In this document: piece by piece, positions 1 to 5,948 of the stretch
How the letters are laid out: the number at the start of each line of letters is the position of its first letter
Numbering within the stretch: the first letter of the stretch is position 1
Assembly: GCA_007117185.1 (NCBI GenBank)
Contig: SKHA01000234.1
Coordinates: 1 to 5,948, forward strand
Direction: 5' to 3'
Length of the DNA stretch: 5,948 bases
DNA from: Spirochaeta sp.
Lineage (GTDB): Bacteria > Spirochaetota > Spirochaetia > DSM-27196 > Alkalispirochaetaceae
The notes under the pieces: generated by a model
Databases searched by the model: none
What the model was told of the DNA's origin: nothing
The model's input: only the letters and a program-made list of their open reading frames with translations
Made by a program: the position numbers and the translations under genes

Positions 1-650
1 ACGAAGAGGGGGGGCTCCTGACCGACGCCATTCGCCGTACTCCCCACGCGGTGGTGTTGCTGGACGAGATCGAGAAAGCTCACCGGGATATCTACAACAT
101 TCTCTTGCAGGTGATGGATTACGCCACCCTGACGGACAACGCCGGCAAGAAAGCCGACTTCCGCAACGTGATTCTGATCATGACCTCCAACGCCGGGGCG
201 CGGGAGATCGGCAAGCCGCTGATCGGATTCGGTGATCGGAACATCACCGAAGCAGCGGTAAAGGACGCGGTGGAGCAGGCGTTTTCGCCGGAGTTCCGAA
301 ACCGCCTGGACAAAGTGGTCCTGTTTGGTCGCCTGGACGAGCAGATCGTGGAAAACATCGTCCGCAAAGAGGTTGCGTTGTTCAACGAACAGCTGACGGA
401 GCGGCAGGTCTCCCTTGAGATCACCGATGCGGCGGTAAAGTACCTCGCCGAAAAGGGGTATTCCCGGGAGTTTGGTGCCCGAAATATCGCCCGTACCGTT
501 GAGGATGAGGTCAAGGAATACTTTGTTGACGCCGTGCTGTTTGGTGACTTTGCCGACGGTGGCACCGCTCTGGTTGACGCCAAAGATGGGGCAATTGTTG
601 TTACGCCCCTCACTGCGGGCCCCGGGGAGAACAATGCAGAGTCTGGATGA
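1..650 (+). CDS. clpA: ATP-dependent Clp protease ATP-binding subunit ClpA, C-terminal part
   Basis: This is the 3' end of a gene that begins outside the window; codons are in frame from base 3, giving 215 visible residues. ClpA is a cytosolic AAA+ unfoldase that feeds substrates to the ClpP peptidase. The fragment covers most of the second AAA+ module. It shows Walker B VVLLDE (fragment residues 17-22), sensor 1 Asn in MTSNAG (N63), an IGF tripeptide (74-76) matching the ClpP-docking loop, the arginine-finger region FRNRLD (R99, R101), and sensor 2 in FGARNIAR (R160). The IGF loop argues against ClpB, which does not bind ClpP. The sequence tracks E. coli ClpA closely (DEIEKAH, TLTDN, KADFRNV, LAEKGY), so ClpA is preferred over ClpC, although the N-terminal domain that would settle this is missing. 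The last 17 bp overlap aat, an N-degron pathway partner. Confidence 0.93.
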   Translation, partial: EEGGLLTDAIRRTPHAVVLLDEIEKAHRDIYNILLQVMDYATLTDNAGKKADFRNVILIMTSNAGAREIGKPLIGFGDRNITEAAVKDAVEQAFSPEFRNRLDKVVLFGRLDEQIVENIVRKEVALFNEQLTERQVSLEITDAAVKYLAEKGYSREFGARNIARTVEDEVKEYFVDAVLFGDFADGGTALVDAKDGAIVVTPLTAGPGENNAESG

Positions 651-1413
651 CACCCAGCGAATCCGTTTTCCCAACCCGGAGAACACCGATCGCTGGGGCG
701 TTGTCGCTCAGGGGGGGAACCTCTCGCCGGGGGTCGTCCTTTCGGCGTACGAACAGGGTATCTTCCCGTGGTACGACGAACCGCCTATCCTCTGGCACTC
801 TCCGGACCCGCGGTTTGTGCTGTACCTGGAGGACTTTCACCTGCCACGGCGATTTCACCGAACCCTGCGCAATGCACCCCTCACGGTGACGATTGATCTG
901 GATTTCGCAGGGGTGATCAGGGGGTGCGCCGGACCGCGGCGACGGCAACGGGGCACCTGGATTACCGACGAGATGGTGCGGGCGTACACGGATCTGCATG
1001 ACCTGGGGTACGCCCATTCTATCGAGGTGTGGGAAGGGGACGAGCTCGTTGGTGGTCTCTACGGTATTGCCGCAGGTGGTGGTTTTGCCGGAGAGTCGAT
1101 GTTCTCCAGATCCAGAGACGCATCGAAGCACGCGTTGATGGCGCTTGTGGGGCTGCTGCACGAATGGGGCATCCCCATGTTGGACTGTCAGTCTCCAACC
1201 CGCTACCTCACCGCATTTGGTGCGCGAACGATACCGCGCGGGGACTTTCTCACTCAGATCAGGGAGTGGCAGGAACGGGGCCAGCAGGTACCGCGGGACT
1301 GGAGCAGCTGGAGCGCCCGGGAGATGATCGGTATTGCCATTGATCTGGCGGCACGCAACGACGCCGCGTCAGTAGTGAAATCCGCTGCCGCCAATGAACT
1401 CACGGAGAATTGA
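634..1413 (+). CDS. aat: leucyl/phenylalanyl-tRNA--protein transferase
   Basis: The product is 259 residues. Aat transfers Leu or Phe from aminoacyl-tRNA to the N-terminal Lys or Arg of proteins, creating N-degrons for ClpS-ClpAP. Family landmarks appear in order: GGNLSPGVVLSAYEQGIFPW (about 27-46), ILWHSPDPR (52-60), GTWIT (107-111), LGYAHSIEVW (124-133), ELVGGLYG (137-144), GESMFSR (153-159) and LDCQ (183-186). D184 and Q186 correspond to the Asp and Gln assigned catalytic roles in E. coli Aat. The ATG at 634 is chosen because the family's N-terminus begins there and GGGGAG lies at 624-629; the frame stays open upstream, but that part is only clpA in another frame. The protein is somewhat longer than the 234-residue E. 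coli enzyme, mainly through a C-terminal tail after about residue 225. Within DCQSPTRYLTAFGA, a Tyr occupies the place of the usual His. The 3' end overlaps the convergent kinase gene. Confidence 0.95.
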   Translation: MQSLDDTQRIRFPNPENTDRWGVVAQGGNLSPGVVLSAYEQGIFPWYDEPPILWHSPDPRFVLYLEDFHLPRRFHRTLRNAPLTVTIDLDFAGVIRGCAGPRRRQRGTWITDEMVRAYTDLHDLGYAHSIEVWEGDELVGGLYGIAAGGGFAGESMFSRSRDASKHALMALVGLLHEWGIPMLDCQSPTRYLTAFGARTIPRGDFLTQIREWQERGQQVPRDWSSWSAREMIGIAIDLAARNDAASVVKSAAANELTEN

Positions 1414-3012
1414 GTCAGCGGGGACGTACTTTTCCGGAATCACCGAGAAGTTCCTGAGAAACGTCTGCAGCCGCACCGCTTCGTGGAAGAGCTCGTCGGT
1501 AGGCTTCACCTGCCTCAGCAGGGGTTCGGCGTGATTCCTCAGTACCCCCAGCTCGTAGTCCAGGGCGGTATTGAACGTCCCGTCGGCAGAATCCTGAAAC
1601 GGGAAGATATTCTGGTCTTCGCCCCGCCGTACCGATGGCCACATCCCGAGGGTTGCTGCCGCGCTGTGACCACGAAACTGGTGGTCCCGGACGATGCGCC
1701 GGATGAGGCGGTTGTCGGTGGTGGCGATCCTGTTGTGGTCGTCCAGGTTGAGCTGGGTCAGCGCCGAGACGTAGATCCGGAACGTCTTCTCCCGGGGAAT
1801 CCGCGGGGTGAGCGCGGGGTTGAGGCCGTGAATCCCCTCCATCAGCAGAACGCCCCGGTCGGGCATTCGCAATCGCGTTCCGGGAAACTCGGGCTGGCCG
1901 ATCCTGAAGTTGAACCTGCGCTGGTCGATCTCTCCACCGGCAAAGAGGGTGAGCAGGTCGTTGTTCAACGCTTCCACATCGATCGCCTGAATGCACTCGA
2001 AGTCGTAGTTGCCATCAGCATCCCGGGGTGTCCTCTCCCGGGGGACGAAGTAGTCGTCCAGTCCGATCACCAGAGGTGTCAGTCCAAGAACCTGCAGTTG
2101 AACAGCCAGCTTCTTGGAGAAGGTTGTCTTGCCCGAGGAAGACGGCCCGGCCACGAGAATAACTTTCTCCGATTCCCCCGACGCGCACACCTGATCGGCG
2201 ATGTTGGCGATCTTCTTGTCATGGAGGGACTCATTCACCCTGATGAACTGCCGGATCTCACCGCTGCCGGTGATCCGGTTCAGCTGTCCCGCTGAAGACA
2301 CCCCCAGAACGCGTCCCCACTGCTTGTACTCTCGATAAATCTCAAAGATGACTGAACTGCGCTTCTCGTCAGTGATCGCCGTGGGATTTTTCGCATCGGG
2401 AAAGACAAGGAGAAACCCCTCGTCGTAGGGTTCAAGTTTCCACAGCGAGAGGACTCCCGTGGTTGGGGCGACAGGGCCATGAGAGAGGTTCATAAACTCG
2501 CCACAGCGGTAGACCGCAACCTCGCTGTAGTTGTGCCGCTCCACCAAGAGAGCCGCCCCTTCCATGTTGTGACTTCTGAAATAATCAAGCGCCTCGCTGT
2601 AGGAAGCCACAGCCCGCCGGATCGGCAGATCCTGATCCACCAGACGACGCATCTCCCGGGAGAGGTCGTGGATAGTCGATTCTCCCCGAGTGCCCTGAGC
2701 GAACGAATAGTAGTAGGCGTTACCCAGAGAGTGACCGATCAGCAGGCGCCGCTGAGGATAGAGATGCTCCGCGGCGACAGCCAGAAGAAAGCAGACACTG
2801 CGGCGGTAGACTCGCTGGCCCTCCGCGGATTCCGGGGCAACCGGAGTCACCCGCGCCGAAACGTTCAGTCGATAGGTCAGCGCGCGCAACTCATTGTTGA
2901 TCAGCGCTGCAATGGAACCGGAAGGTACAAACCGGGATACGGGAGTTCCAGCATCGGCCTGCCGGGTCCCGGAGTCGGTCGTTACGGTAATTGTCTCATG
3001 AACCTGTTCCAG
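1369..3012 (-). CDS. nucleoside (uridine-type) kinase with N-terminal TGS/ThrRS-like region; probable CTG start
   Basis: Read from CTG at 3012, the product is 547 residues. The N-terminal part resembles a TGS domain (about 6-60, ending AALINNELRALTYRLN). A ThrRS second-domain-like segment follows (about 65-110), with IGHSLGNAYYYSF echoing the ThrRS 'IGP..EDGFYYDF' stretch. The His-x3-His editing motif of ThrRS is not evident, so this region is probably not an editing site. The C-terminal half is a P-loop kinase of the uridine kinase/phosphoribulokinase superfamily: Walker A GPSSSGKTT (289-297), GLDDYF (317-322), YDFE (336-339), EGIHGLNP (392-399), a basic RRIVRDHQFRGHSA stretch (438-451), and the family ending LREFIGGS (536-543). 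The likely role is phosphorylation of a nucleoside such as uridine in pyrimidine salvage; the exact substrate is inferred. The next in-frame usual start, TTG at 2889, would cut through the conserved NNELRALTYRLN segment and has no ribosome binding site. The gene lies 11 bp after the HD-GYP gene, probably in one operon. Confidence 0.85.
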   Translation of the reverse strand: MEQVHETITVTTDSGTRQADAGTPVSRFVPSGSIAALINNELRALTYRLNVSARVTPVAPESAEGQRVYRRSVCFLLAVAAEHLYPQRRLLIGHSLGNAYYYSFAQGTRGESTIHDLSREMRRLVDQDLPIRRAVASYSEALDYFRSHNMEGAALLVERHNYSEVAVYRCGEFMNLSHGPVAPTTGVLSLWKLEPYDEGFLLVFPDAKNPTAITDEKRSSVIFEIYREYKQWGRVLGVSSAGQLNRITGSGEIRQFIRVNESLHDKKIANIADQVCASGESEKVILVAGPSSSGKTTFSKKLAVQLQVLGLTPLVIGLDDYFVPRERTPRDADGNYDFECIQAIDVEALNNDLLTLFAGGEIDQRRFNFRIGQPEFPGTRLRMPDRGVLLMEGIHGLNPALTPRIPREKTFRIYVSALTQLNLDDHNRIATTDNRLIRRIVRDHQFRGHSAAATLGMWPSVRRGEDQNIFPFQDSADGTFNTALDYELGVLRNHAEPLLRQVKPTDELFHEAVRLQTFLRNFSVIPEKYVPADSILREFIGGSGFHY

Positions 3013-3018
3013 ACCGGG

Positions 3019-3023
3019 CCTCC
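3019..3023 (-). promoter_or_regulatory. ribosome binding site GGAGG deciding the kinase start
   Basis: On the minus strand the sequence reads TGAGGAGG. The TGA (3026-3024) is the stop of the HD-GYP gene and GGAGG follows it directly. Six bases (CCCGGT) separate GGAGG from CTG at 3012-3010, which opens the frame of the kinase. This is the strongest Shine-Dalgarno match near that gene, and its position suggests translation is coupled to the upstream gene. The ATG at 2999 is 19 bases from GGAGG and out of frame; it reaches a stop after five codons. Confidence 0.7.
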
Positions 3024-4181
3024 TCAGCGTCGACTCTTGATGCGGGTGATCTCATCCACATCAAGTACGCCGGTAATCGCATATTGCTCGCTATCCGTCT
3101 CGGTAACCGGTTGTTCCCGCACGGGGATACCGTTCTTGTCAGTGATGATGCGTACAACGGGAAACCGTGCCTTTCCGGGAACGATGTCCACCACCATCGC
3201 CCGGTGGCCCGACGCAAGGCGTACATACGTCCCGTAGGGGAAGAGGGAGAATGTGGTGATCATCGCCTGCAGGACGGCGTTGTCGTAGGTTGTGTTGACC
3301 GAAGTGAGTAGCGTCTTCATGATGGTATGGCCGTCAATTGCCGGCCGGTAGGGCCGGGGAGATGCCATCGCGGCGAATGTGCTGGCCGCGTTGAGAACCC
3401 GCCCGTACAGGGAGATCTTGTCTGCGCCGATACCTCTGGGGTAACCCGAGCCATCTACGTTTTCCCGACACTCCAGGACAGCCAGGCAGATCTGCATTGG
3501 ATAGTTCAGCTGCCGCAACACCTTGAACCCGAGAACCGGGTGGGTGGTGATCGCCTTTTTCTCCTTGTCTGAGAGGGGCCGGTTACTCATGTACAGAGCG
3601 CTGGGCAAACGGACCATTCCAATCTCGTGGAGCAGGGCGGCGGAGCCGACGTCGATCAGACGGTGCGGCGGCATCTTCATCGATGAAGCGGTTGCGATCG
3701 CTACCAGCGCGGTTTTGGCGGCGTGGTCAACGATGTAATTTGCCTCGCCGCTGTCAAGCTCGGGGACCCGCAGGATATACCGCTTGCGTTCCTTGATTTC
3801 CTCCAGGAGGCTCTTGATCTTGTCGTGGATCGGGTTGATGGGCAGCATGCCGTTCTGCAGAAAATTTCCGAAGAGCTGCTCAGCGAAGTGCAGATACTTG
3901 TGATAGATCTTCTGGGCCTCCTGCATCTCCCGGGCATCACGGCGACCCTGATCGATTGCCGCCAGGGGAGCATCTTCGGTGGTGGCGATCGCGCTGGTGG
4001 TTGGGGTGTCGCCCACCTCACCGTCGGTGAAGAGGTAATCGAAGTTCCACTCGGCGAGGCGATCGATAAGCGCCTGATCTACCGGAACCTCAGGAGAGAG
4101 GAGGATATACTTCTCGTCCAGGAACGCTTCGGCGGAGACGTAGGACCCATCATAGAGCTGTGAAGTGACGATTCTATTCAT
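3024..4181 (-). CDS. HD-GYP domain protein with altered metal-site residues
   Basis: The product is 385 residues, with no signal peptide or membrane segment, so it is probably cytosolic. Residues 1-60 form a small N-terminal region (VTSQLYDGSYVSAEAFLDEKYILLSP...) like those preceding many HD-GYP domains, followed by a helical linker (about 75-140). The HD-GYP domain covers about 145-300: VDH (H153), LLHEIGM (183-189), THP (H214), DGSGYP (243-248) and RPYR (276-279). Canonical members hydrolyse cyclic di-GMP using a His/Asp metal centre. Here the HD pair is H185-E186, the later HHE is CRE (238-240), and the downstream conserved Asp is S267, so activity is doubtful and a binding or structural role is possible. 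A C-terminal region (about 312-385) with PYGTYVRLASGHRAMVV resembles the extension found after some HD-GYP domains. The start has GGTGAG (4193-4188) six bases before the ATG. It is first in a probable two-gene operon with the kinase. Confidence 0.87.
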   Translation of the reverse strand: MNRIVTSQLYDGSYVSAEAFLDEKYILLSPEVPVDQALIDRLAEWNFDYLFTDGEVGDTPTTSAIATTEDAPLAAIDQGRRDAREMQEAQKIYHKYLHFAEQLFGNFLQNGMLPINPIHDKIKSLLEEIKERKRYILRVPELDSGEANYIVDHAAKTALVAIATASSMKMPPHRLIDVGSAALLHEIGMVRLPSALYMSNRPLSDKEKKAITTHPVLGFKVLRQLNYPMQICLAVLECRENVDGSGYPRGIGADKISLYGRVLNAASTFAAMASPRPYRPAIDGHTIMKTLLTSVNTTYDNAVLQAMITTFSLFPYGTYVRLASGHRAMVVDIVPGKARFPVVRIITDKNGIPVREQPVTETDSEQYAITGVLDVDEITRIKSRR

Positions 4182-4194
4182 TTCTGTCTCACCA

Positions 4195-4223
4195 TTGACC
4201 GCGCCATCCCTGCATATTAGACT
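4195..4223 (+). promoter_or_regulatory. candidate sigma70-type promoter for the membrane protein-alaA operon
   Basis: TTGACC (4195-4200) matches the -35 consensus at five of six positions. TAGACT (4218-4223) matches the -10 consensus at four of six, with a 17-bp spacer. Transcription would begin near 4230, leaving a leader of roughly 24 bases before the GTG at 4254. The call rests on consensus matching only. Confidence 0.4.
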
Positions 4224-4241
4224 GCCGCCTTGTCAGTATAA
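4214..4241 (-). promoter_or_regulatory. weak candidate promoter for the HD-GYP-kinase operon
   Basis: On the minus strand, TAATAT (4219-4214) could be a -10 element, with TTATAC (4241-4236) 16 bp upstream as a poor -35. The predicted start near 4207 would leave a leader of about 25 bases that includes the GGTGAG ribosome binding site. It overlaps the opposite-facing candidate, so the two could interfere. Both elements are weak matches. Confidence 0.22.
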
Positions 4242-4253
4242 CGGAATAATCCA

Positions 4254-5054
4254 GTGAAACTGAAGACGATTGTCATACTTTTTAACATTCTTGTTGTCGC
4301 CACCTTCCTCATGGTGGTGCTGATGCCGCTTTTTCTGCTGGGAGCGGGGTATTCCCGGGCGTTCTGGGAGGGTAACTGGTATCTGGCTGTTCTCTTTCTG
4401 CTGGTCCTGGTTGTCCTGAACTGGTACTTCCTGGTGAACGGACCGCTGTTCACCGCTCTGGAGCGGGAGGATTGGAACGCTGTGGTGACCACGATGAAGC
4501 GACGGCTGCACCGGCGGGGTGGAATATCGCCTTCGTCGCTGCAGCTGCTGGCAAACGCGTGTGTCGTTTCCGGTAACGCCGGCGAGCTTCTTGCGGTGGA
4601 GGAGTTTCTGAGAGAGCGGAAACCGCAGGTGATACGACGAAGCTGTCGCCTCTTTGCGGTGCCCCATCTCCTTTCCAACAACGGCGAGCAGATGCAGCGC
4701 TATTTTGCATCCCAGATTGAAACGGGAGACCCCTGGATGCGCTGGGGTCTGGCGTTTTCCCTGCTGCTGCAGGGGCAGTTTGAACCTGCCCGAGGGGAGC
4801 TGCAGCACCTGCTTGAGGGGAAAGATGCCGGTCTTGTCCGGGCTCTGTCAATCTATCTCCTGTCCACCTGCAGTGCCGGGGATGCAGCGGCTACAGCCGC
4901 CGCAGATGCAGCGAAATCGGAATTCGTTGCCGCTGTGGATCGCCGACAGTGGCGAGAGCTGGTGGATAAGGAACGGCAAGAGCTGCACGTGATGGTATTG
5001 GGGCGGTTGCTGACCGACGTTGAGAGAGACATCTATGGAGACACACATGAATAG
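4254..5054 (+). CDS. membrane protein with two N-terminal helices and a TPR-like helical domain, function unknown
   Basis: The product is 266 residues and I do not recognise a named family. Two hydrophobic helices are visible at about 5-31 and 41-62, joined by a short loop (GYSRAFWEGNW). Both ends of the protein should therefore face the same side, most likely the cytoplasm. Residues from about 66 to 215 are helical with TPR-like spacing (REDWNAVVTTMKRRL, SLQLLANACVVSGNAGELL, WGLAFSLLLQGQFEPARGEL), suggesting a protein-interaction scaffold. An Ala-rich stretch (DAAATAAADAA, about 210-220) lies before a charged C-terminal end. The start is GTG at 4254 with a weak GGA (4243-4245) upstream; an in-frame stop at 4239-4241 excludes a longer form. 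The 3' end overlaps the alaA-like gene by 8 bp, so the two are almost certainly co-transcribed. No direct function should be read from alaA alone. Confidence 0.8.
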   Translation: MKLKTIVILFNILVVATFLMVVLMPLFLLGAGYSRAFWEGNWYLAVLFLLVLVVLNWYFLVNGPLFTALEREDWNAVVTTMKRRLHRRGGISPSSLQLLANACVVSGNAGELLAVEEFLRERKPQVIRRSCRLFAVPHLLSNNGEQMQRYFASQIETGDPWMRWGLAFSLLLQGQFEPARGELQHLLEGKDAGLVRALSIYLLSTCSAGDAAATAAADAAKSEFVAAVDRRQWRELVDKERQELHVMVLGRLLTDVERDIYGDTHE

Positions 5055-5948
5055 CGGCGGTTTTTTCAAGTCCCAGAAGCTGAACGAGGTCTGCTACGAC
5101 ATTCGTGGCCCTGTGCTTACTGCGGCGCAGCGCCTTGAGGAAGAGGGTTTTCGTGTCACCAAGCTGAACATCGGCAACCCGGCGCCGTTCGGTTTTGACG
5201 CCCCGGATGAGCTGCTCCACGATATCATCGTCAACCTCCGGGAAGCCCAGGGGTACGTTGACAGCAAGGGGATCTTCGGCGCGCGCAAAGCGGTAATGCA
5301 GCACTACCAGGCCCGGGGGATGCTGGACGTTCAGATTGAGGATATCTACATCGGTAACGGGGTGAGCGAGCTCATCGTGATGGCCATGCAGGCGCTGCTG
5401 AATAACGGTGACGAGGTTCTTATTCCCACGCCGGACTATCCGCTGTGGACTGCGGCGGTTCGTCTGGCCGGGGGCACCCCTGTCCACTACCGCTGCGACG
5501 AGAGTTCGGACTGGAATCCTGACCTGGCTGATCTGCGCAGCCGCATTTCAGACCGCACCCGCGCGCTGGTGGTGATCAACCCCAACAACCCCACCGGGGC
5601 TGTCTACCCTCGTGAAGTTATTGAGGAGCTTCACAACATCGCCGTGGAGCACGGGCTATTGATCTACGCCGACGAGATCTACGACAAGATTCTCTACGAC
5701 GACAACGAGCACGTTTCCATCGCCACCTACTGCCGGGACATCCCCTGCATCACCATGAACGGCCTCTCCAAAGCGTACCGGGCCGCCGGTTTTCGCGCCG
5801 GGTGGATGGTTCTCAGCGGACGCCTCTCGCAGATCAGGGACTACCGGGAAGGGCTGGATATGCTGGCGAATATGCGCCTGTGCAGCAACGCCCCGGCGCA
5901 GTTCGCCGTTCAGGCAGCCCTGGGGGGCTACCAGAGCATCAACGACCT
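5047..5948 (+). CDS. alaA: alanine aminotransferase AlaA-like (class I/II PLP enzyme), 5' part
   Basis: The first 300 codons are visible and the gene continues past the window edge; the whole family is about 405 residues. AlaA makes alanine from pyruvate and glutamate in the cytosol using pyridoxal phosphate. The sequence closely follows E. coli AlaA (YfbQ): VCYDIRGPVL (15-24), KLNIGNPAPFGFDAPDE (about 39-55), EDIYIGNGVSELIV, PDYPLWTAAV, CDESSDW, NPNNPTGAVY (from N178), ADEIYDKILYDD (D209 and Y212 hold the cofactor in this fold), and NGLSKAYRAAGFRAGW with the Schiff-base lysine K242. The substrate-binding C-terminal arginine is outside the window. The ATG at 5047 has GGAG at 5037-5040 and overlaps the upstream gene's stop. 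A general aspartate/alanine aminotransferase is the alternative, but the AlaA-type motifs make that less likely. Confidence 0.93.
   Translation, partial: MNSGGFFKSQKLNEVCYDIRGPVLTAAQRLEEEGFRVTKLNIGNPAPFGFDAPDELLHDIIVNLREAQGYVDSKGIFGARKAVMQHYQARGMLDVQIEDIYIGNGVSELIVMAMQALLNNGDEVLIPTPDYPLWTAAVRLAGGTPVHYRCDESSDWNPDLADLRSRISDRTRALVVINPNNPTGAVYPREVIEELHNIAVEHGLLIYADEIYDKILYDDNEHVSIATYCRDIPCITMNGLSKAYRAAGFRAGWMVLSGRLSQIRDYREGLDMLANMRLCSNAPAQFAVQAALGGYQSIND

Larger units (their letters stand above)
4182..4253. other. 72-bp divergent intergenic region
   Basis: This is the only gap of more than a dozen bases between genes in the window. It separates two genes transcribed away from each other, so it must carry start signals for both unless transcripts enter from further away. 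It holds the ribosome binding sites and the weak promoter candidates listed separately. I see no strong inverted repeat that would mark an operator. Confidence 0.7.

Noticed and set aside
472..633. Upstream extension of the aat reading frame (54 extra codons)
   Set aside because: It lies over clpA in another frame, shows no Aat similarity, and the family N-terminus and ribosome binding site point to 634.
1483..2295. Open frame of 270 codons on the plus strand opposite the kinase
   Set aside because: It is antisense to the conserved kinase domain, has no recognisable motifs, and reflects the codon bias of the real gene.
2982..2999. Five-codon frame starting with ATG on the minus strand (MRQLP)
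   Set aside because: It is too short to call a leader peptide and has no regulatory structure around it; it is mentioned only as an alternative in the CTG-start finding.
2479..3237. Open frame of 252 codons on the plus strand
   Set aside because: It spans the ends of two minus-strand genes with clear family motifs and its own translation has no coherent domain.
4237..4242. TATAAC as a -10 element for the plus-strand membrane protein gene
   Set aside because: It would start transcription only about five bases before the GTG, leaving out the ribosome binding site, and it lacks a -35 partner.
4346..4359. A 14-base sequence GGGGTATTCCCGGG also present at 455-468
   Set aside because: Both copies encode a Gly-Tyr-Ser-Arg stretch in unrelated genes, there are only two, and neither lies in a regulatory position; chance is the simplest explanation.
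4881..4913. Short direct repeat GATGCAGCG in an Ala-rich coding stretch
   Set aside because: The two copies are 24 bases apart in frame and simply encode DAA twice; this is low-complexity coding sequence.

Overview
This is an ordinary-looking chromosomal window from a moderately GC-rich bacterium. It holds six protein genes packed almost end to end. There are no RNA genes, insertion sequences, CRISPR arrays or long repeats. The gene content (ClpA with Aat, a TGS/ThrRS-like nucleoside kinase, an HD-GYP protein with an 'LLHEIGM' motif, and an AlaA-type aminotransferase) fits a free-living member of the Spirochaetota. That placement rests on remembered family resemblance and is an inference; nothing in the window proves it.

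Left part (1-1413, plus strand): the 3' end of clpA overlaps the start of aat by 17 bp. Both act in the bacterial N-degron pathway. Aat attaches Leu or Phe to proteins with N-terminal Lys or Arg, and ClpA (with ClpS and ClpP) unfolds and degrades the products.

Middle part (1369-4181, minus strand): an HD-GYP domain protein with several altered metal-site residues is followed 11 bp later by a nucleoside (uridine-type) kinase with an N-terminal TGS/ThrRS-like region. The kinase has no ATG, GTG or TTG available for its full-length frame. The best start is a CTG at 3012, six bases after a GGAGG sequence that abuts the HD-GYP stop codon. The kinase and aat converge, and their coding ends overlap by 45 bp.

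Right part (4254-5948, plus strand): after a 72-bp divergent intergenic region with candidate promoters facing both ways, there is a two-helix membrane protein with a cytosolic, TPR-like helical tail. It overlaps the start of an alaA-like alanine aminotransferase by 8 bp, and that gene runs off the window.

I see no clearly new system. The most interesting points are the apparent CTG start, the degenerate HD-GYP site, the compact clpA-aat overlap, and an unrecognised membrane protein translationally linked to alaA.
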